A DNA stretch of 64,000 nucleotides from Pachypanchax playfairii (GCA_006937955.1 SSNP01000031.1:2567928-2631927); one strand, 5' to 3'. Positions 50,820 to 62,470 are shown, counted from the stretch's first letter. Made by a program: numbers and translations. Notes: generated by a model from the letters alone, not told the origin.

Positions 50820-51700
50820 TACATTATACTGCATCTTAAAAATTGAATTTCACATCATGTTAGCAAAGGACATGATAATTATTTCATAATAAACATAAAT
50901 TAGGACCCAAAAATAGTTAATGATTAGTTGTTAGTTGCATCTTAAATTATAGGTCATAAAGTTCTCAGCTGAACTACTTCATTAGGAAAAAAATTATTAG
51001 TGTAGATGTTTATCACTTTTCATAAAAAACACCTCACCAAAATGAACTTAATTACCCTCTAATGAACATTTCTTAAAGTTTCTTTTAAAAGAAATAACTC
51101 AGCAGTGAACTTAGTGATCCACTGTAAATTCCAAATAACACTTTTACAAATTGTTTTTGTTGCTTTAATTAAAACGTAACCCTGAACACTGACCACAGAC
51201 TTAAAGGACATCGATTAAGTTTGTTTTTATTTAAGAAAATTATTATTTACAGTTCAAAATGAGCACCAGCAGGAATTAATCATTAAGATAAGCAGTGGGT
51301 ACGTGCTGAAATTGCATCTAAAGTGCTAGATTGTACAAAATTTTTAAGAATGCACCTTGTTCTGGATACGTGATGTGTGACATGTCAGAAGGGACATTTT
51401 AAGATATCAGTAAACATCACTCTACATTATACAGCAATACACAGTAAACTGGACTTTTTATTGTACCAATAAAAAGGATTTCTCAGCCAGAAGAGTGAGC
51501 GTCTATTTAGTGGAGTGCAGTGCTCACGTTTATGAGAATGACTACGATGTGAAGGACTTGCTGGATTTCAGCATGGGTTTAAGAAATAGGGACAAAATGA
51601 TACAGGAACCTTAATGCTGTACCATCTCTACACAGTCCTACTTGTGTCATGCAGCAGGATGTACAACATCTACACAACACCCACAACAACAACAACTTCA
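50820..51700. other. Unannotated DNA
   Basis: No gene or repeat was recognised. Confidence 0.5.
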
Positions 51701-51703
51701 GGC

Positions 51704-51998
51704 AGCAGTGCATTAGCAGCGCATTAGCAGCGTATTAGCAGCGCGTTAGCAGAGTGTTAGCAGAGCATTAGCTGCGCGTTAGCAGCACATTAGCAATGTG
51801 TTAGCAGAGCATTAGCAGTGCGTTAGCAGCACATTAGCAGCACGTTAGCAGTGTGTTTGCAGGGTGTTAGCAGCGCGTTCGCAGCATGTTAGCAGCACGT
51901 TAGCAATGCGTTTGCAGGGTGTTAGCAGCATGTTAGCAGCACATTAGCAACGCGTTTGCAGCACGTTAGTAGCGCGGCATTAGCACAGCGTTAGCCGC
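51704..51998. repeat. Minisatellite, 11-bp unit, about 27 copies
   Basis: The unit AGCAGCRCRTT is repeated in near-perfect register over 295 bp. Variants change the last five bases (GCATT, GCGTT, GTGTT, ACATT, GTGTTT) or insert three bases near 51973. Units often carry GCGCG, so the array is locally CpG-dense. Eleven is not a multiple of three, so no consistent peptide repeat is encoded. Confidence 0.95.
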
Positions 51999-51999
51999 T

Positions 52000-53365
52000 T
52001 TTCATCTTGCTCATTTAGCCTCAACATGCTTGGTGGAGAACCATAAGGGCATAAAATATCCAAAATAACCTTACAATTTTAAAAGTAAATTGATTTTTTA
52101 CTGCAGAAAGAGAATAAGTAACATTTTGTTACTTTGTTTGCCTAGTCTTTTGAAATAATTAGGGTTGCATTTGCAACAATTCATGCAGGAAACAGTGGAA
52201 ACATGGAAAGAGAAAAAGAAAAGTGTTTAAATTTAGTCCAAAAGAAGAAAAAAATGGTAAAGTAACAGTAAATGTAGTCTGGAAAGTCCGTTTTTGAAGT
52301 CTACCTCAAAAAACAGATCTAAACATCTAAATGGCAACACTGAACTCTTTCAGCTGCATTGTATACATGACTGTCTTTCATATATTCCACACTGTCTTAC
52401 GTGAAATGTACGTGAAAATGACAAGTTCAGGGTTACAGATAAACAGCATTTGCTGGAGTACAGGAGCGGCCTGTGTTCTTTCCGTCTTTCACTCAGGGTG
52501 TGGTTTGACAGACAGGAAACGGTCCCCTCTGCCTTTAGCTGGAGTCTTACAGGGTGTGTATCTAAATGTGTCAGTGTGCCCACTCACACGTCAATGAGTA
52601 AAGAAACACTCTGCCCATCTCTTTCGTCAGTACAATCATCAGTGAGCTTATGATGCCAATCTTGACTCATATCTGAGGACTAAAACTGAGAATTTGGTTT
52701 ATTTAAAAGCTACAAGGAAATCTCCCAGGACAGCAAGGACACATGTCCAGACTACTAAAGCAGAATAACACACCTTTCCCCTGAAATGTTTATTATTACC
52801 ATGGAGATATTTTACTTGGTTTTTACTCTGTGTTGTTTTTTCTGCATTTTGTATGTGTTTGTGCGGACGTGTGAGTCCGTACGGACGTCAAAGTGGTCAG
52901 TTCATCTCGGCTATGCTGCCAAGGGCTGGACCACTGTGGTTTTATTTGAGCATGGTGCCAGTATACTGTGCAACTGTGTGTGTGTGTATGTGTGTGTGTG
53001 GAGTCGACTTGTCCTTAGGCTAAAATGAGCACCAACCACAACAGAAAAACAAATCAACTGATAGACAAAAAGAAGGAACGAAACGGGTAGACCGACCACA
53101 GAAAAGAGACAGGGCCTCCCTGTAAAATGTAGTTTCCAAACACAACAACTCCGTCAAACAGAGAGTTTTCAACATGGAGAACTCAGTCCTTCTGCTCCAC
53201 TGTGACCCATGGACTGAATCTTAGAGCAGTTTGTGGAATTTATCTGTTATGATATTTTACTCATTAATGAGAAAACAGAAGGAGAAGACTGGGTCGAATG
53301 AATCGTTCGTAGAAACTGTCCTATATTCTATCCTATGCATGAAATTTAGAATGTTTGTACAAACA
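52000..53365. other. Unannotated DNA
   Basis: No gene is supported. A plus frame of 88 codons at 52331-52597 and its opposite-strand counterpart have no domain. A short TG run lies at 52976-52999. Confidence 0.45.
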
Positions 53366-53555
53366 GTCTGATTTATGAAATGTGCGGTGGCCACTCGTAC
53401 GCACACTCCTCCGCAATCATGTGTTGATAAACCCCACTTGTGCGTACTCAGGTCCTCGTGCCGGTTCACAGTCATTTGCATACAGAAATACCCTCAAATA
53501 GCCATATTTGGTAACAGCACTTCCTTTAAAGTCCATATAGGAAATCCCTAAAATA

Positions 53556-53981
53556 ATGGCCAAGAGAGCAAAATAAAAAAACAAATAAAGAACTTTCTGT
53601 GACAGCGAGGTCGAGGCACTTGTTGCAGAAGTGGAACAGGACCAACAATTTCTGTTTGGTCCTCTTAGCTTGATAGAAACCAATAAAAGAAAAATTTGTG
53701 CCTGAGAGACAGTTGCAGATGTGGTTAGTGCATTTGGAACAGATGAGAGATCCCCTTCAGAAATAAAAAAAAGAAATGGTTCGATATAAAAGCACGTAAA
53801 AAAACATGTAGCAGGGCACAGAAGGGCCAGAGTCGCTACAGGAAGTGGACAGAACACCACTGAGCTGTCCGCATTTGATTGACGTGTTACCAGCATAATT
53901 GAAGCTGTTGCTCTGACTGGTGTTACTGTACACGGGGACAGTGAAAACATCTTCACCAACAGAACACGCAGGATCATCTAG
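53556..53981 (+). pseudogene. Myb/SANT-like DNA-binding protein of PIF/Harbinger type (relic)
   Basis: Reading from ATG at 53556 gives 141 codons in one frame, ending in TAG at 53979-53981. Five in-frame stops interrupt it: codons 7 and 11 (TAA), 50 (TGA), 78 (TAA) and 109 (TGA). No frameshift is needed. Around them the peptide shows FCDSEVEALVAEVE, FGPLSLIETNKRK, VADVVSAFGTDERSPSEIKK, KHVAGHRRARVATG and SIIEAVALTGV. This order is that of the Myb/SANT-like protein that accompanies the nuclease in Harbinger transposons and of its domesticated relatives. The usual Trp near codon 50 and near codon 74-76 have been lost. In the family this protein binds transposon ends; here it cannot be made. No Harbinger nuclease frame was seen nearby. 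It abuts a GGAT-tailed repeat at 53985. Confidence 0.8.
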
Positions 53982-53984
53982 TGC

Positions 53985-54123
53985 ATGTATTTGGTTTGGG
54001 AGAGAAAACCGGAGTCCCCAGAGAAAATCCCCCATGCACGGGGAGAAAATGCAAACCGGCCTGGTTTTGAACCTAAGACTTTCTTGCTGCAAGGCAACAG
54101 TGCTACCCACTGCACCACCCTGC
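53985..54123 (-). repeat. GGAT-tailed repeat, 5'-end part
   Basis: GGGAGAGAAAACCGGAGTCC, then GCACGGGGAGAAAATGCAAA, then TGCAAGGCAACAGTGCTACC and CACTGCACCACC matches the same family and orientation as the copy at 50165-50520. It is the best-preserved end in the window. Confidence 0.85.
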
Positions 54124-54129
54124 TGCTGA

Positions 54130-55495
54130 GATGAATACAATTCTGTTCAATGTTATTAAATAAGATGATAAACGCTCAATTTAGTTCAGTTTAGTTTTAT
54201 TCATAAAAGTGACCTCCAACAAAACCAGACCCGGGAAGGATGACCTTCAGCGACGACTAGCCTGGGTGATGTGTACCCTGCGAAGCCCCTTTAACACTGG
54301 ATGAGGACCCTGCTATACCCTCTACTGTACGTGACTTATTGCAACACATTTGGAACATCAGAAACACACCATCATCGTGAAGGCTGTGGTCTCTGTTGGG
54401 CTCTAAGTACTCACCAGAATGGGTTTTTACAGCTACGGCCTTCATCTCAAGCGGTGTTCTCCTGTGCCTTCACTAAGCTTTATATGTCAGCCCCTTGTTA
54501 ACCCTACCAAACACTTTCACGGTTTCATTAGACCCTACATTGGTACGACTCCTTTGGATGCATTCTTGTACTATTTAACTCTGGCACAATGTTACCGCTT
54601 GAAAAAATTACCACACCACAACCTCACTACATGCTCAAAACTATTGTCAAACTATTGTCATGTTCTGTCATATATAAGGAAGATTCCATTGCATACTTAA
54701 TACATGCCAGAATACTTAAGACCAGTGTAAAGATCCACCCTTGTTCTGCTTCTTTTACATTGAAGCGCAGCCTTATTTAGTCTTAATGATGCCTAATGCA
54801 GAGCCCTTCATAGACGACAAATAAAGTCAGAAGAAAAGTTCTTACAAATATTCTAAGGCCTTAAAAAAAACATCTGACAGGTTCTAAATGAATCATTCAT
54901 TTAAGCGGAACATCCAAAATACTGAAAATTCAACTGTTAAATTATTTAAATGAAAAAACTAACAGTGAGTCTAATTTAATGCAACATACCATGAAACATT
55001 TGAGGTCCTGCGTGTGTTCTTTAATCACACCCAGACCCTCACATTCATCATGGTGCCTCAGATATTTTACAGATTGCATTTCACAAGGCAGTGAATCGGT
55101 AAAAGACAAACAAATAAATGATGTTGCTGCCAGCTGGACTTCATTATTATTGGCAAATGCATATCACTGTGGGTTTTCTAAATGTTTACACATTAGTGCT
55201 AGAATCAGAGTCTGATATCTGGTCATTCTAGAAGAATTTGAGGAAAATATGAGTCAAACCAGTAAGTGGGTTGGACAGAGAAAACTAAGATCAACCTGGT
55301 GTCCATCGTTGCACTAAACAACTGCGGTGATTTACCTTTTCATGTGTTTGAACCAGCAACTTGACATCACAGCTTGACTCCTTAGAGCTGTCCAGCCACA
55401 GGACGTAACCTCAGCAAAAGGCCTAGTGCTGTTAAACCCATTATCTCTCAGAATAACCCTGCTGCAGTGTGTGTGGGACTTTGCATGCAGGGATA
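54130..55495. other. Unannotated DNA, probably old repeat
   Basis: The block 54180-54830 has few long A or T runs and a texture like the neighbouring repeats, including a duplicated AAACTATTGTC near 54640-54660, but I could not name a family or find termini. Short plus frames here are not supported as exons. Confidence 0.4.
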
Positions 55496-55498
55496 TAC

Positions 55499-55499
<1 letters not shown>

Positions 55500-55533
<34 letters not shown>

Positions 55534-55832
55534 TGTTTTTCTGACCTCCTGAGGACCAGTTTCCTGACTTTTACTATCTTTCTGGGGTCCGAGGGTTCTT
55601 ATGGGGACCGAAGCCTGGTCCCCATAAGGGGGACGCCCCTTTTTAGGGTTAGGTTTATAGGTATGGTGTGAATAGAGTTTTAGTTAGTCTTAGGGTTAGT
55701 TATAGATCAGTAATGGTTAAGGTTAGGAAAAGGGTTTGGGTTAGGTATAAATCTAGTTACTAAAATCAATGGAAGTCAATGGACGGTCCCCATAAGGATA
55801 ACAAAACACACTTGGGTGTGTGTGTGTGTGTG
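55500..55832. repeat. GT-flanked teleost dispersed repeat (GGTCCCCATAAG)
   Basis: A (GT)n run (55500-55530) and another (55815-55832) bracket a unique body. The 12-mer GGTCCCCATAAG occurs three times: inverted at 55598-55609, direct at 55617-55628 and direct at 55785-55796. The first two form a perfect 12-bp-arm hairpin with a 7-nt loop. The middle is rich in GGGTTAG-like words. Such GT-bracketed units are common in teleosts; their mobilisation is unclear to me. Confidence 0.8.
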
Positions 55833-55839
55833 TACATGC

Positions 55840-57645
55840 ATGTGCAGTTGTTTTGACCTGAACTGAACATGCAACCAGCTTTTCTGTGGTCAAGTTTCTG
55901 TTTTTGCTTTTTAACTTTCTGAATTGTTTTGACACACACCCCGTCCTCCGTTCCTCCGTCTCACTTTTATTCCTTTCTTGTCTTCATAAAACTGTTTTTA
56001 AGTCTTGCACATCCCTTTTAGATGAGGTTTTGCCATCGTCTCTGACTCTCTGTCCCTTTGTTGTCTGTTTTGCTCTTTTTTTTTTTTTGTTTAACTATTT
56101 CTGTCTGTCTGAACCTTTGTGACCTCAAAGACTGGCCATCTTTTATATGGATACTACTCGGCTCATAAAGCGAGATGGCTTCTGCATCCAGCAGCTGTTT
56201 CCACCAGCGTGCACCCCTGATTTAACAGCTGTCTCAAAAGAAGCCTTTTTCCTTCTGAATTTGATATTCTTCAGAAAATTAAATGCATAACAAGAATTTT
56301 TATTTAGAAGTTTTAACATTAATCTCCAAAAATCATCATAAATGTTTCTTGTTTCCAGAAATACAATCCTGACACTCCATTCCAACCTCATTTACGTTAC
56401 TCTCTCTGAAATTGTCAAGACACTCTTTATTTTCTTGATTTTGTTTTTAATTTCCAAAAACAATTGATTTTTTTAAATTCAAAAACCATTTGAGTTTTGC
56501 ATGAACAAATGAGCTTTTTGAGTTTTACTCAACTTGAGTCATTAAATTTCACAGAAGGAAAGTATGTGTTCTTTGAAGTTATTTTTGCATCATATGAAGT
56601 AAAATACAGAAATAAAAAATCACTTTATCTGGCAAGAAAAAGAAGTCTGAGATACAGAGTGCAAGTTTGAGAAAGAAAACAATAAAATGACACGCTAATT
56701 TTAAAATATTGTCTCAGTTCTTATGAATATTTTTCCCTCACCAGACTTTAAAGCTGAAATCTTGTCAGGAAAAAGTTTGAAAATTATTTTGCAATAGTCA
56801 AGTGAAAGTCAACCTCTGCATATCTTAACTATTGGCAGGTGAAACTAGAGGAAATCCACATTAAGTGATGAAAAAGGAGATGAAGTCATGAAGTGTCTCA
56901 ATGAAAACAGAGATCAAGATCAAAGTCCAAGATGTGGACGAGAATCAGACAGAGAGAAAAACTGATTGCAACTGATTGTGTTGATCGGAAAAAAGAAGGA
57001 AAAAGATAAATATGAGTAGGTGAAATAGAAATAAAAAGATGGAAGGAAGGAATTCAAGTAGTGAAACAAAAAGAACACAGCTTGAAATAAAAGAGAGAAG
57101 ACTGAGGCCACACAAAACTGAACACATCTGTGCAAAAACGAAACGACAGCAGCGAAGTGGCCCACAGGGAAATCAGAGCTCTGACTGACGTGAACTGCAA
57201 TTAAATAAAAGTTGCACATCATTGTGCAGGTATAGTATATGTGTGTACTTGTGTCTGTGTGTGCATTCATCTTAGGAAATAGAATTAACAGGAAAAAAAA
57301 TAAAAAAAAGAAGCATTTTTAAGATTAAAATTTGTGGTTACGGAATAAAAAAAAATCTGATTTCCTTCTGGTTAAGTGGAAGCAAAAGACATTCTGTCTG
57401 TCTTTCCATCTTCACCACAAGCCAGGGGGAGGCATAACAATGAGAGTGTTGTTTGCTGTTTCAAAAGGAGATTCAAATTCAAGTTTCTCCGCCATAATTT
57501 AAAATTAAGATGCAATCTAAGAGAAGAAAGAATAGAGTGATGGAGACAGACAGAGAAACCCACGGAGGGAAATAGCAAGAGCTTTTCAAGAGCCATGCCT
57601 GGATTTGTGTGACTATAAAACTGATGGTTTAAAGTAAATACACTC
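55840..57645. other. Unannotated DNA
   Basis: No gene or identifiable repeat. The 116-codon minus frame at 56920-57270 is Phe/Ser-rich and lacks a domain. Confidence 0.5.
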
Positions 57646-57649
57646 ATTA

Positions 57650-58017
57650 AAACACGCTGCAAACAATAACACATTCTGTGTGATTAGATTCTTTATTTAG
57701 CGTACATGATTGTTTCAACGCCAACTGATGAACGTCTCGATGGAAGTAAATCTGAATCAGGAGTAAAACAGTTTGCTGGAGCAACGAAGCTCGCAATTTT
57801 GGATGTTTGAGACAGAACCGCAGCGTGACAACTGATTCAAGAACATTCAACCCTCCTTTCCGGCGGACGCGCAACAGACATGCAACGTTAGTGGCGCGTA
57901 ATACGCGGCTAATAGCTGCCATTAAAGTCAACGGGACCGTTTCCACCCGGCGCAAAGCAACGAGTTCAGTGTTACAGGCTTTACATGGCAGTCCTAATTT
58001 TTAAGCACTGCGCTTCT
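57650..58017. other. CpG-bearing DNA adjoining the 58-kb repeat
   Basis: The part 57855-57965 is CpG-dense (GGCGGACGCGCAACAG, GGCGCGTAATACGCGGC). This part is not found at the 46-kb copy, so it may be a further part of the transposon family or a different insertion. A minus frame of 102 codons covers it, without a known domain. Confidence 0.4.
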
Positions 58018-58400
58018 AAAACGCATCAAGCTCAGCAGTTTAGTTTGGACCAGACAGGAAATTAGGAATTAGTGAAATGTAAAATACTTGGAAGTTTCAA
58101 AATAAAAGTGAACGTGTGAATTTGCCAGACTACAAACAAATACAGTACCTGTGATGGATTTGAAGTCTTTAGGTGATGTGAAAATAAGCCACATACCTTC
58201 TGGAAACATGTTGTCGTCTTTTTTTCCTGCTTGTTGTTGTGTGTACTGATGAAATCACATCTCCTGGGACCAGCTGGATGGGATGCTTTTCACGTGTGAT
58301 GCACGTCTGAAGAACTCCAGGTAGAAAGGGACGCACGGCTGATAGCGCGAGCAAAACGCTTCGCATTCGGTGTAAATGAGGGCTTCCAGTTTTCACGAGT
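58018..58400 (-). mobile_element. Dispersed repeat, copy 2 (pair with 46.7 kb)
   Basis: This is colinear with 46688-47086, about 11.3 kb apart and in the same orientation. On the minus strand it retains RSVLLA-SA-RPF-PGV and VISSVH--TS, and the sequence before GTACTGTA at about 58150 mirrors copy 1. It lacks some internal segments present in copy 1 (for example GCGCGTTTTCGCTATTCTC). Confidence 0.65.
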
Positions 58401-58404
58401 TCAG

Positions 58405-58690
58405 CTCAGCAGATGGTTGCAAAATCCACTAGACAGTTCTTTTTGTTTTGACTGTAAAGAAAAGTTAAAGCTCCTAGTGAAAACCCGTGCAGGCCCCCAC
58501 CTACCATACAAACAGGCCCCTACCTAACATTTAAACCAGAAACGTTGCTGTGAAGCAACAGTGAACAACATCATCCTCTGATCTTAAAGAAGCTTCTTTA
58601 TAACTCATCCACTTAAATTTATTGATCAAATACAGTTTACATATCTTATGTTAGGTAACATAAGAAGATCGAGATTCTCATTTTTTAATT
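58405..58690. other. Unannotated DNA
   Basis: A possible very worn end of the GGAT-tailed family lies at 58535-58565 (GTTGCTGTGAAGCAACAGTG). Nothing else was recognised. Confidence 0.4.
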
Positions 58691-58805
58691 AAAATTAATT
58701 CATTCATTAATTCATTAATTCATTAATTCGTTCATCCATCCATCCATCCATCCATCCATCCATCCATCCATCCATCCATCCATCCATCCATCCATCCATC
58801 CATCC
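58691..58805. repeat. (ATTC)/(AATTCATT) run then pure (CCAT)n array
   Basis: Irregular ATTCATTA units (58697-58731) lead into about 18 pure CATC units (58733-58805). Confidence 0.97.
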
Positions 58806-58892
58806 AGAGCTCTTTTAGGGTTCAAGATGACAAATTGAGAAATTTGACATTGAATTCAATCAATATTTATTTTCAAGACGTTATATCAAAAC

Positions 58893-59006
58893 GAAGGAAG
58901 GAAGGAAGGAAGGAAGGGAGGAAGGAAGGAAGGAAGGAAGGAAGGAAGGAAGGAAGGAAGGAAGGAAGGAAGGAAGGAAGGAAGGAAGGAAGGAAGGAAG
59001 GAAGGA
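58893..59006. repeat. Long (GGAA)n array
   Basis: About 28 GGAA/GAAG tetramers with a single GGGA interruption near 58917. The strand is all purine and could form triplex DNA. ETS-family proteins recognise GGAA, and such arrays bind some ETS fusion proteins in mammals; a role in fish is not implied. Confidence 0.97.
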
Positions 59007-59009
59007 CAT

Positions 59010-60765
59010 TATGAATTATATTTTTGTAGACGTCATTTTTTTTTGTTTTTCTTTTTGCAAAACTAACCCCATTTTGTTAATTTACTTTTAGTGCATTACC
59101 AGAGTCGACTGAACAGACCCATCAATGCTGAAAGCTTAAAAGCCTCTCAGTTACCTGCGAGGCTGCTGAGCTGCTGGCATTAATCACAAACATTTGCAAG
59201 TCTCTGGGTCATAAATTAAAACCACTTTGTTGAAAGCCATCAAAATATTAGTGATTGCACCTTTAACTTTAGCAACCAACATTCATTAACAATCTTGCTA
59301 CATAAATCCTATTAGTACATTATGATATCATTTAGCATTTTTACATCAGCTTGGTAAATGTGCGTCCACATCAGAATGAACGAGGCGGCAGCACGATGAG
59401 AAGATAATGACAAAGATTAAGGACTTGTGTTTTCATGTGTATTGTCTACTCTTATTGAATTAATCATTTTAGATCTATTTACGCAAATCCAAAATTTATG
59501 TCTGTGTGCAGAACATCTCGTCCCAGTAAGCGCTTTTCTTTTTTTTTTCCCAGAAATCATATTACCATCAGAATGATGATAGCTCTCTGCAGACAAATAT
59601 CTGATCAATGATCTTTGTGTACAACTTTGCGTGCATGCTTGCATGTGTGTGTCACCATAAATCACATCTGATTATGATGATCAGGCAGGCAGAGACATGA
59701 GCGATGAGAACGAGGGAAGAAGTGAGACTAAAGCAGCAGAGGAGGAGTGAAAAGAGAGTCGGATGGAGGGAGGATGAAGGGAAACAGAGAGAGAGAGGTA
59801 CGGCGGCATTACAGAGGTCATAATTCATCACAACAAACTTCCAGTCGTCAGCTGAAAAACGATGACGCTTCAGTAACATTAGGTTGCTAATCACTCATCC
59901 ACATGGGTTGTATGTGTTTCTGCTTGCATGCATTTGCTTTTAAAGACTACACATGCATTAATCCTTTAACTAATCATTTTATATTGGTGTGTTTGTGAGA
60001 GTTGTCCCTTTTTACAAAGGGTGCAGTTGTTTCACTGTCTTTAAAATGATCTTATGGTTGTCTATTTGCATGCTAATTTAGAACATCTATAATTAGCAGG
60101 CCTGCTTTCTATAAATGAGAGACCAACATAATCCGTCAAGAAATAATGAAGTTATAACCGTTTTTGTCAAATCTATGAACTCGAGTTATGCAGCTACTTT
60201 CACATCAAATTTTAGCTAAATATCAATCAAATTTACATAGTTACAGAGTTTTTGTGGGTTGGCTAATATTAGCTAAAATAAGATGTGGCAGCCATCTTGA
60301 ATTAGCTCAAAAGTTAAATTGCAGACGTACATGTAGTGAAGACTTTCTTTTAGTTTCATCAAAATCTATCCAGTGATTCATGAGATATTTTTCTAAAAGC
60401 TAGACAGATTTGACTCAAGCTGCAAATGTTTGACCTAATGCCTAAAACAAAGATCTTGATGATCAGTACGGACTCTGGATATGGATTCTTGGTTTGTGGA
60501 CCACACACACAGATTTTCAAACATTTCTCCTGAGCAGACTCACAGAAATCTTTAGTGTTTTTACCCTGAGCTCCTGGAGTGGGGTGGGACTTGTGTAGCT
60601 AACCTCGGGGTTTGACCTTCCTGTTGAGGAGGCAAGAAAAAAGACGGATACGTCCTTTGGGAATCATTAAGAAAAGAATATAACACAAATGAAAGCTCGG
60701 TCCAAAAGAGGACGCAGAAGATGCCAGATAGTCGAAAAGTGAAACTCAGTATGATGATCTGCATT
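59010..60765. other. Unannotated DNA
   Basis: No gene. The non-repetitive DNA at 59150-59340 and around 60060-60085 (ATTTGCATGCTAATTTAG, an octamer-like word next to a homeodomain-like word) might be regulatory, but this cannot be shown from the sequence. Confidence 0.4.
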
Positions 60766-60770
60766 CCACA

Positions 60771-60957
60771 GTGTGAGTGTGTGTGTGCGTGCGTGCATGT
60801 GTGTGAAGTCTGCACGCTTGCACTGTGTGGTGATGATGACACTTGCTGATCAGTCTTCTGTGTGTTGATTGCAGATTAATAGTCTGAGAGAAGGATGTTG
60901 ATGGTGTGCATGTGTGTTGATTGCAAGGTGTGTGTGTATGTGTGTGTGTGTGTGTGG
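60771..60957. repeat. GT-rich interval with (TG)n runs
   Basis: A TG/CG run lies at 60774-60806 and a cleaner TG run at 60927-60957. His/Thr frames on the minus strand arise from it. Confidence 0.9.
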
Positions 60958-60959
60958 CT

Positions 60960-61998
60960 CCTGATTGCAGAGTAATGCAGATCAGATGAAGCAAGAAATC
61001 GACATTTTGGCTCCATCAATCATCTCTCGGTCTCCCTCATCTCACCTCCATTTCTCTCCTTCCTCCTTTTATCATTTTTTTGGGTTCATACATTTCCTTA
61101 TAGTTTTACTGCCCGCCCCTTTTATCATTCTTTCCTTTCCTCTTCCACTCTTTCATTATCAATTTTTTTTCATGCTTTGTTTCTTTCTTTTAAATTTGGC
61201 ATTGAACCTGTGAATTTTAAACATAACACTATTACGCCTCACAGGTACAGGTGACGTTTTCAACTTTCTCCATATTTTTGGGGAAGCGAAAACATAAAAG
61301 GTGCATCAGTAGAATTTATAGTCCTCATTAAAACCAAAACACATTGCTTTCATCAATATTTCATTTGTCTGATGACATGATTTTTATAACCATATAGGTT
61401 TTATTTAGCTTAATAATGTTTTATTTATTATGGCACTTGTAACTGAAAATCGAGTTTTTAATATTCCAAAGTGAAGCTCTGGCATCAAGAGTATTTTTTA
61501 GAAAAATAAAACATGTGAAAAGACACCTCACAGCCTGAATGTGCATATTTACAATTCAACTTTTATGTTATATGATGATAGGCTTTAATATACGAGTGAG
61601 ACAAAAACTGTTTTTGTCTGTCTTAAAGTGCTTTAAATGGATTTTTATCTGCAAAAAAACATTTTTAAACAAAAAACAAGTATAATGTAGTTGAAATAAT
61701 TGTTTCCTGTCATACGTAATGACTGTAGTCATTTAAACAACCAGTGCTACCTTTGTAAATGTTAAAACTACCTACAAAGTGACTTGAAATTTGCAATAAG
61801 AGAACAATTAGCATTTACTTTAAAATCAAAACAAAATAGACTTAAATTTCTTGATGTAATGTTAGACGAATTTTCCATTAGGAAACCAGGAGAGAACAAT
61901 GATTCAAATAATTAACTTTTAATGCTTTTTGCACATCAGTCAAACCAGCCAGATTAGATTAACATTAAAACAACCTGTGGGACTTTATATGGTGACAC
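60960..61998. other. Unannotated DNA
   Basis: Pyrimidine-rich at 61020-61190, then AT-rich. No gene or repeat family. Confidence 0.5.
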
Positions 61999-62002
61999 TT
62001 AA

Positions 62003-62470
62003 AGACCCACTCCGATGAAAATCGTGTTTTTTGTGTTGTTAACACATTCTTGTGGTATTTTTCTGATGCTAGAGGACATATCGTAAAAAATTACGTTCAA
62101 AATTGCATTTCTGATTATTTCTGCATTTAAATTGCTGTGAATCAGTAGCTTACGAAAAAATGCGGCTTAAAAAAGACTGGGTTTGTGATGTAAAAACTCC
62201 ACAGGGTGGGCCACAAGCCCCTGCCCCACTAGCTGTAAGCTAGCGGTAGTCCTAGCATAAACAAAGAGGTCTCAGCAACAGGGAGGGGCGGGGGATCCTC
62301 CGCACCAACAGTTTCGCCCACAGCCCAGAAGCGAATTGCTAATGAGCGACTGCCGCTATGCAGAAACTACGTCCTAAAAAGCACAAGTTTTGTGATAAAA
62401 CACTATAATCCTAATTTAAAGACTACTGAGGACATTTTAAAATAGCTCAAAAGATGACTGGAGTGGGTCT
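62003..62470. mobile_element. Full-length TTAA-type MITE, AGACCCACTCC family
   Basis: The ends AGACCCACTCC and GGAGTGGGTCT are perfect 11-bp inverted repeats, each flanked by TTAA (61999-62002 and 62471-62474), so 15 bp match in all. The 468-bp body has no coding frame. The left half is found inverted at 19371-19580. The TTAA target with ends starting AG is Kolobok-like. Confidence 0.92.

Noticed and set aside
51704..51998. CRISPR-like array
   Set aside because: The units are 11 bp, contiguous and without unique spacers, and the genome is eukaryotic. It is a minisatellite.
53417..54140. Minus-strand frames of 127 and 186 codons
   Set aside because: They lie opposite the Myb/SANT-like relic, whose plus-strand peptide explains the sequence better.
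55628..55760. Interstitial telomere repeat
   Set aside because: The GGGTTAG-like words are irregular and do not form consecutive TTAGGG units. They belong to the GT-flanked repeat.
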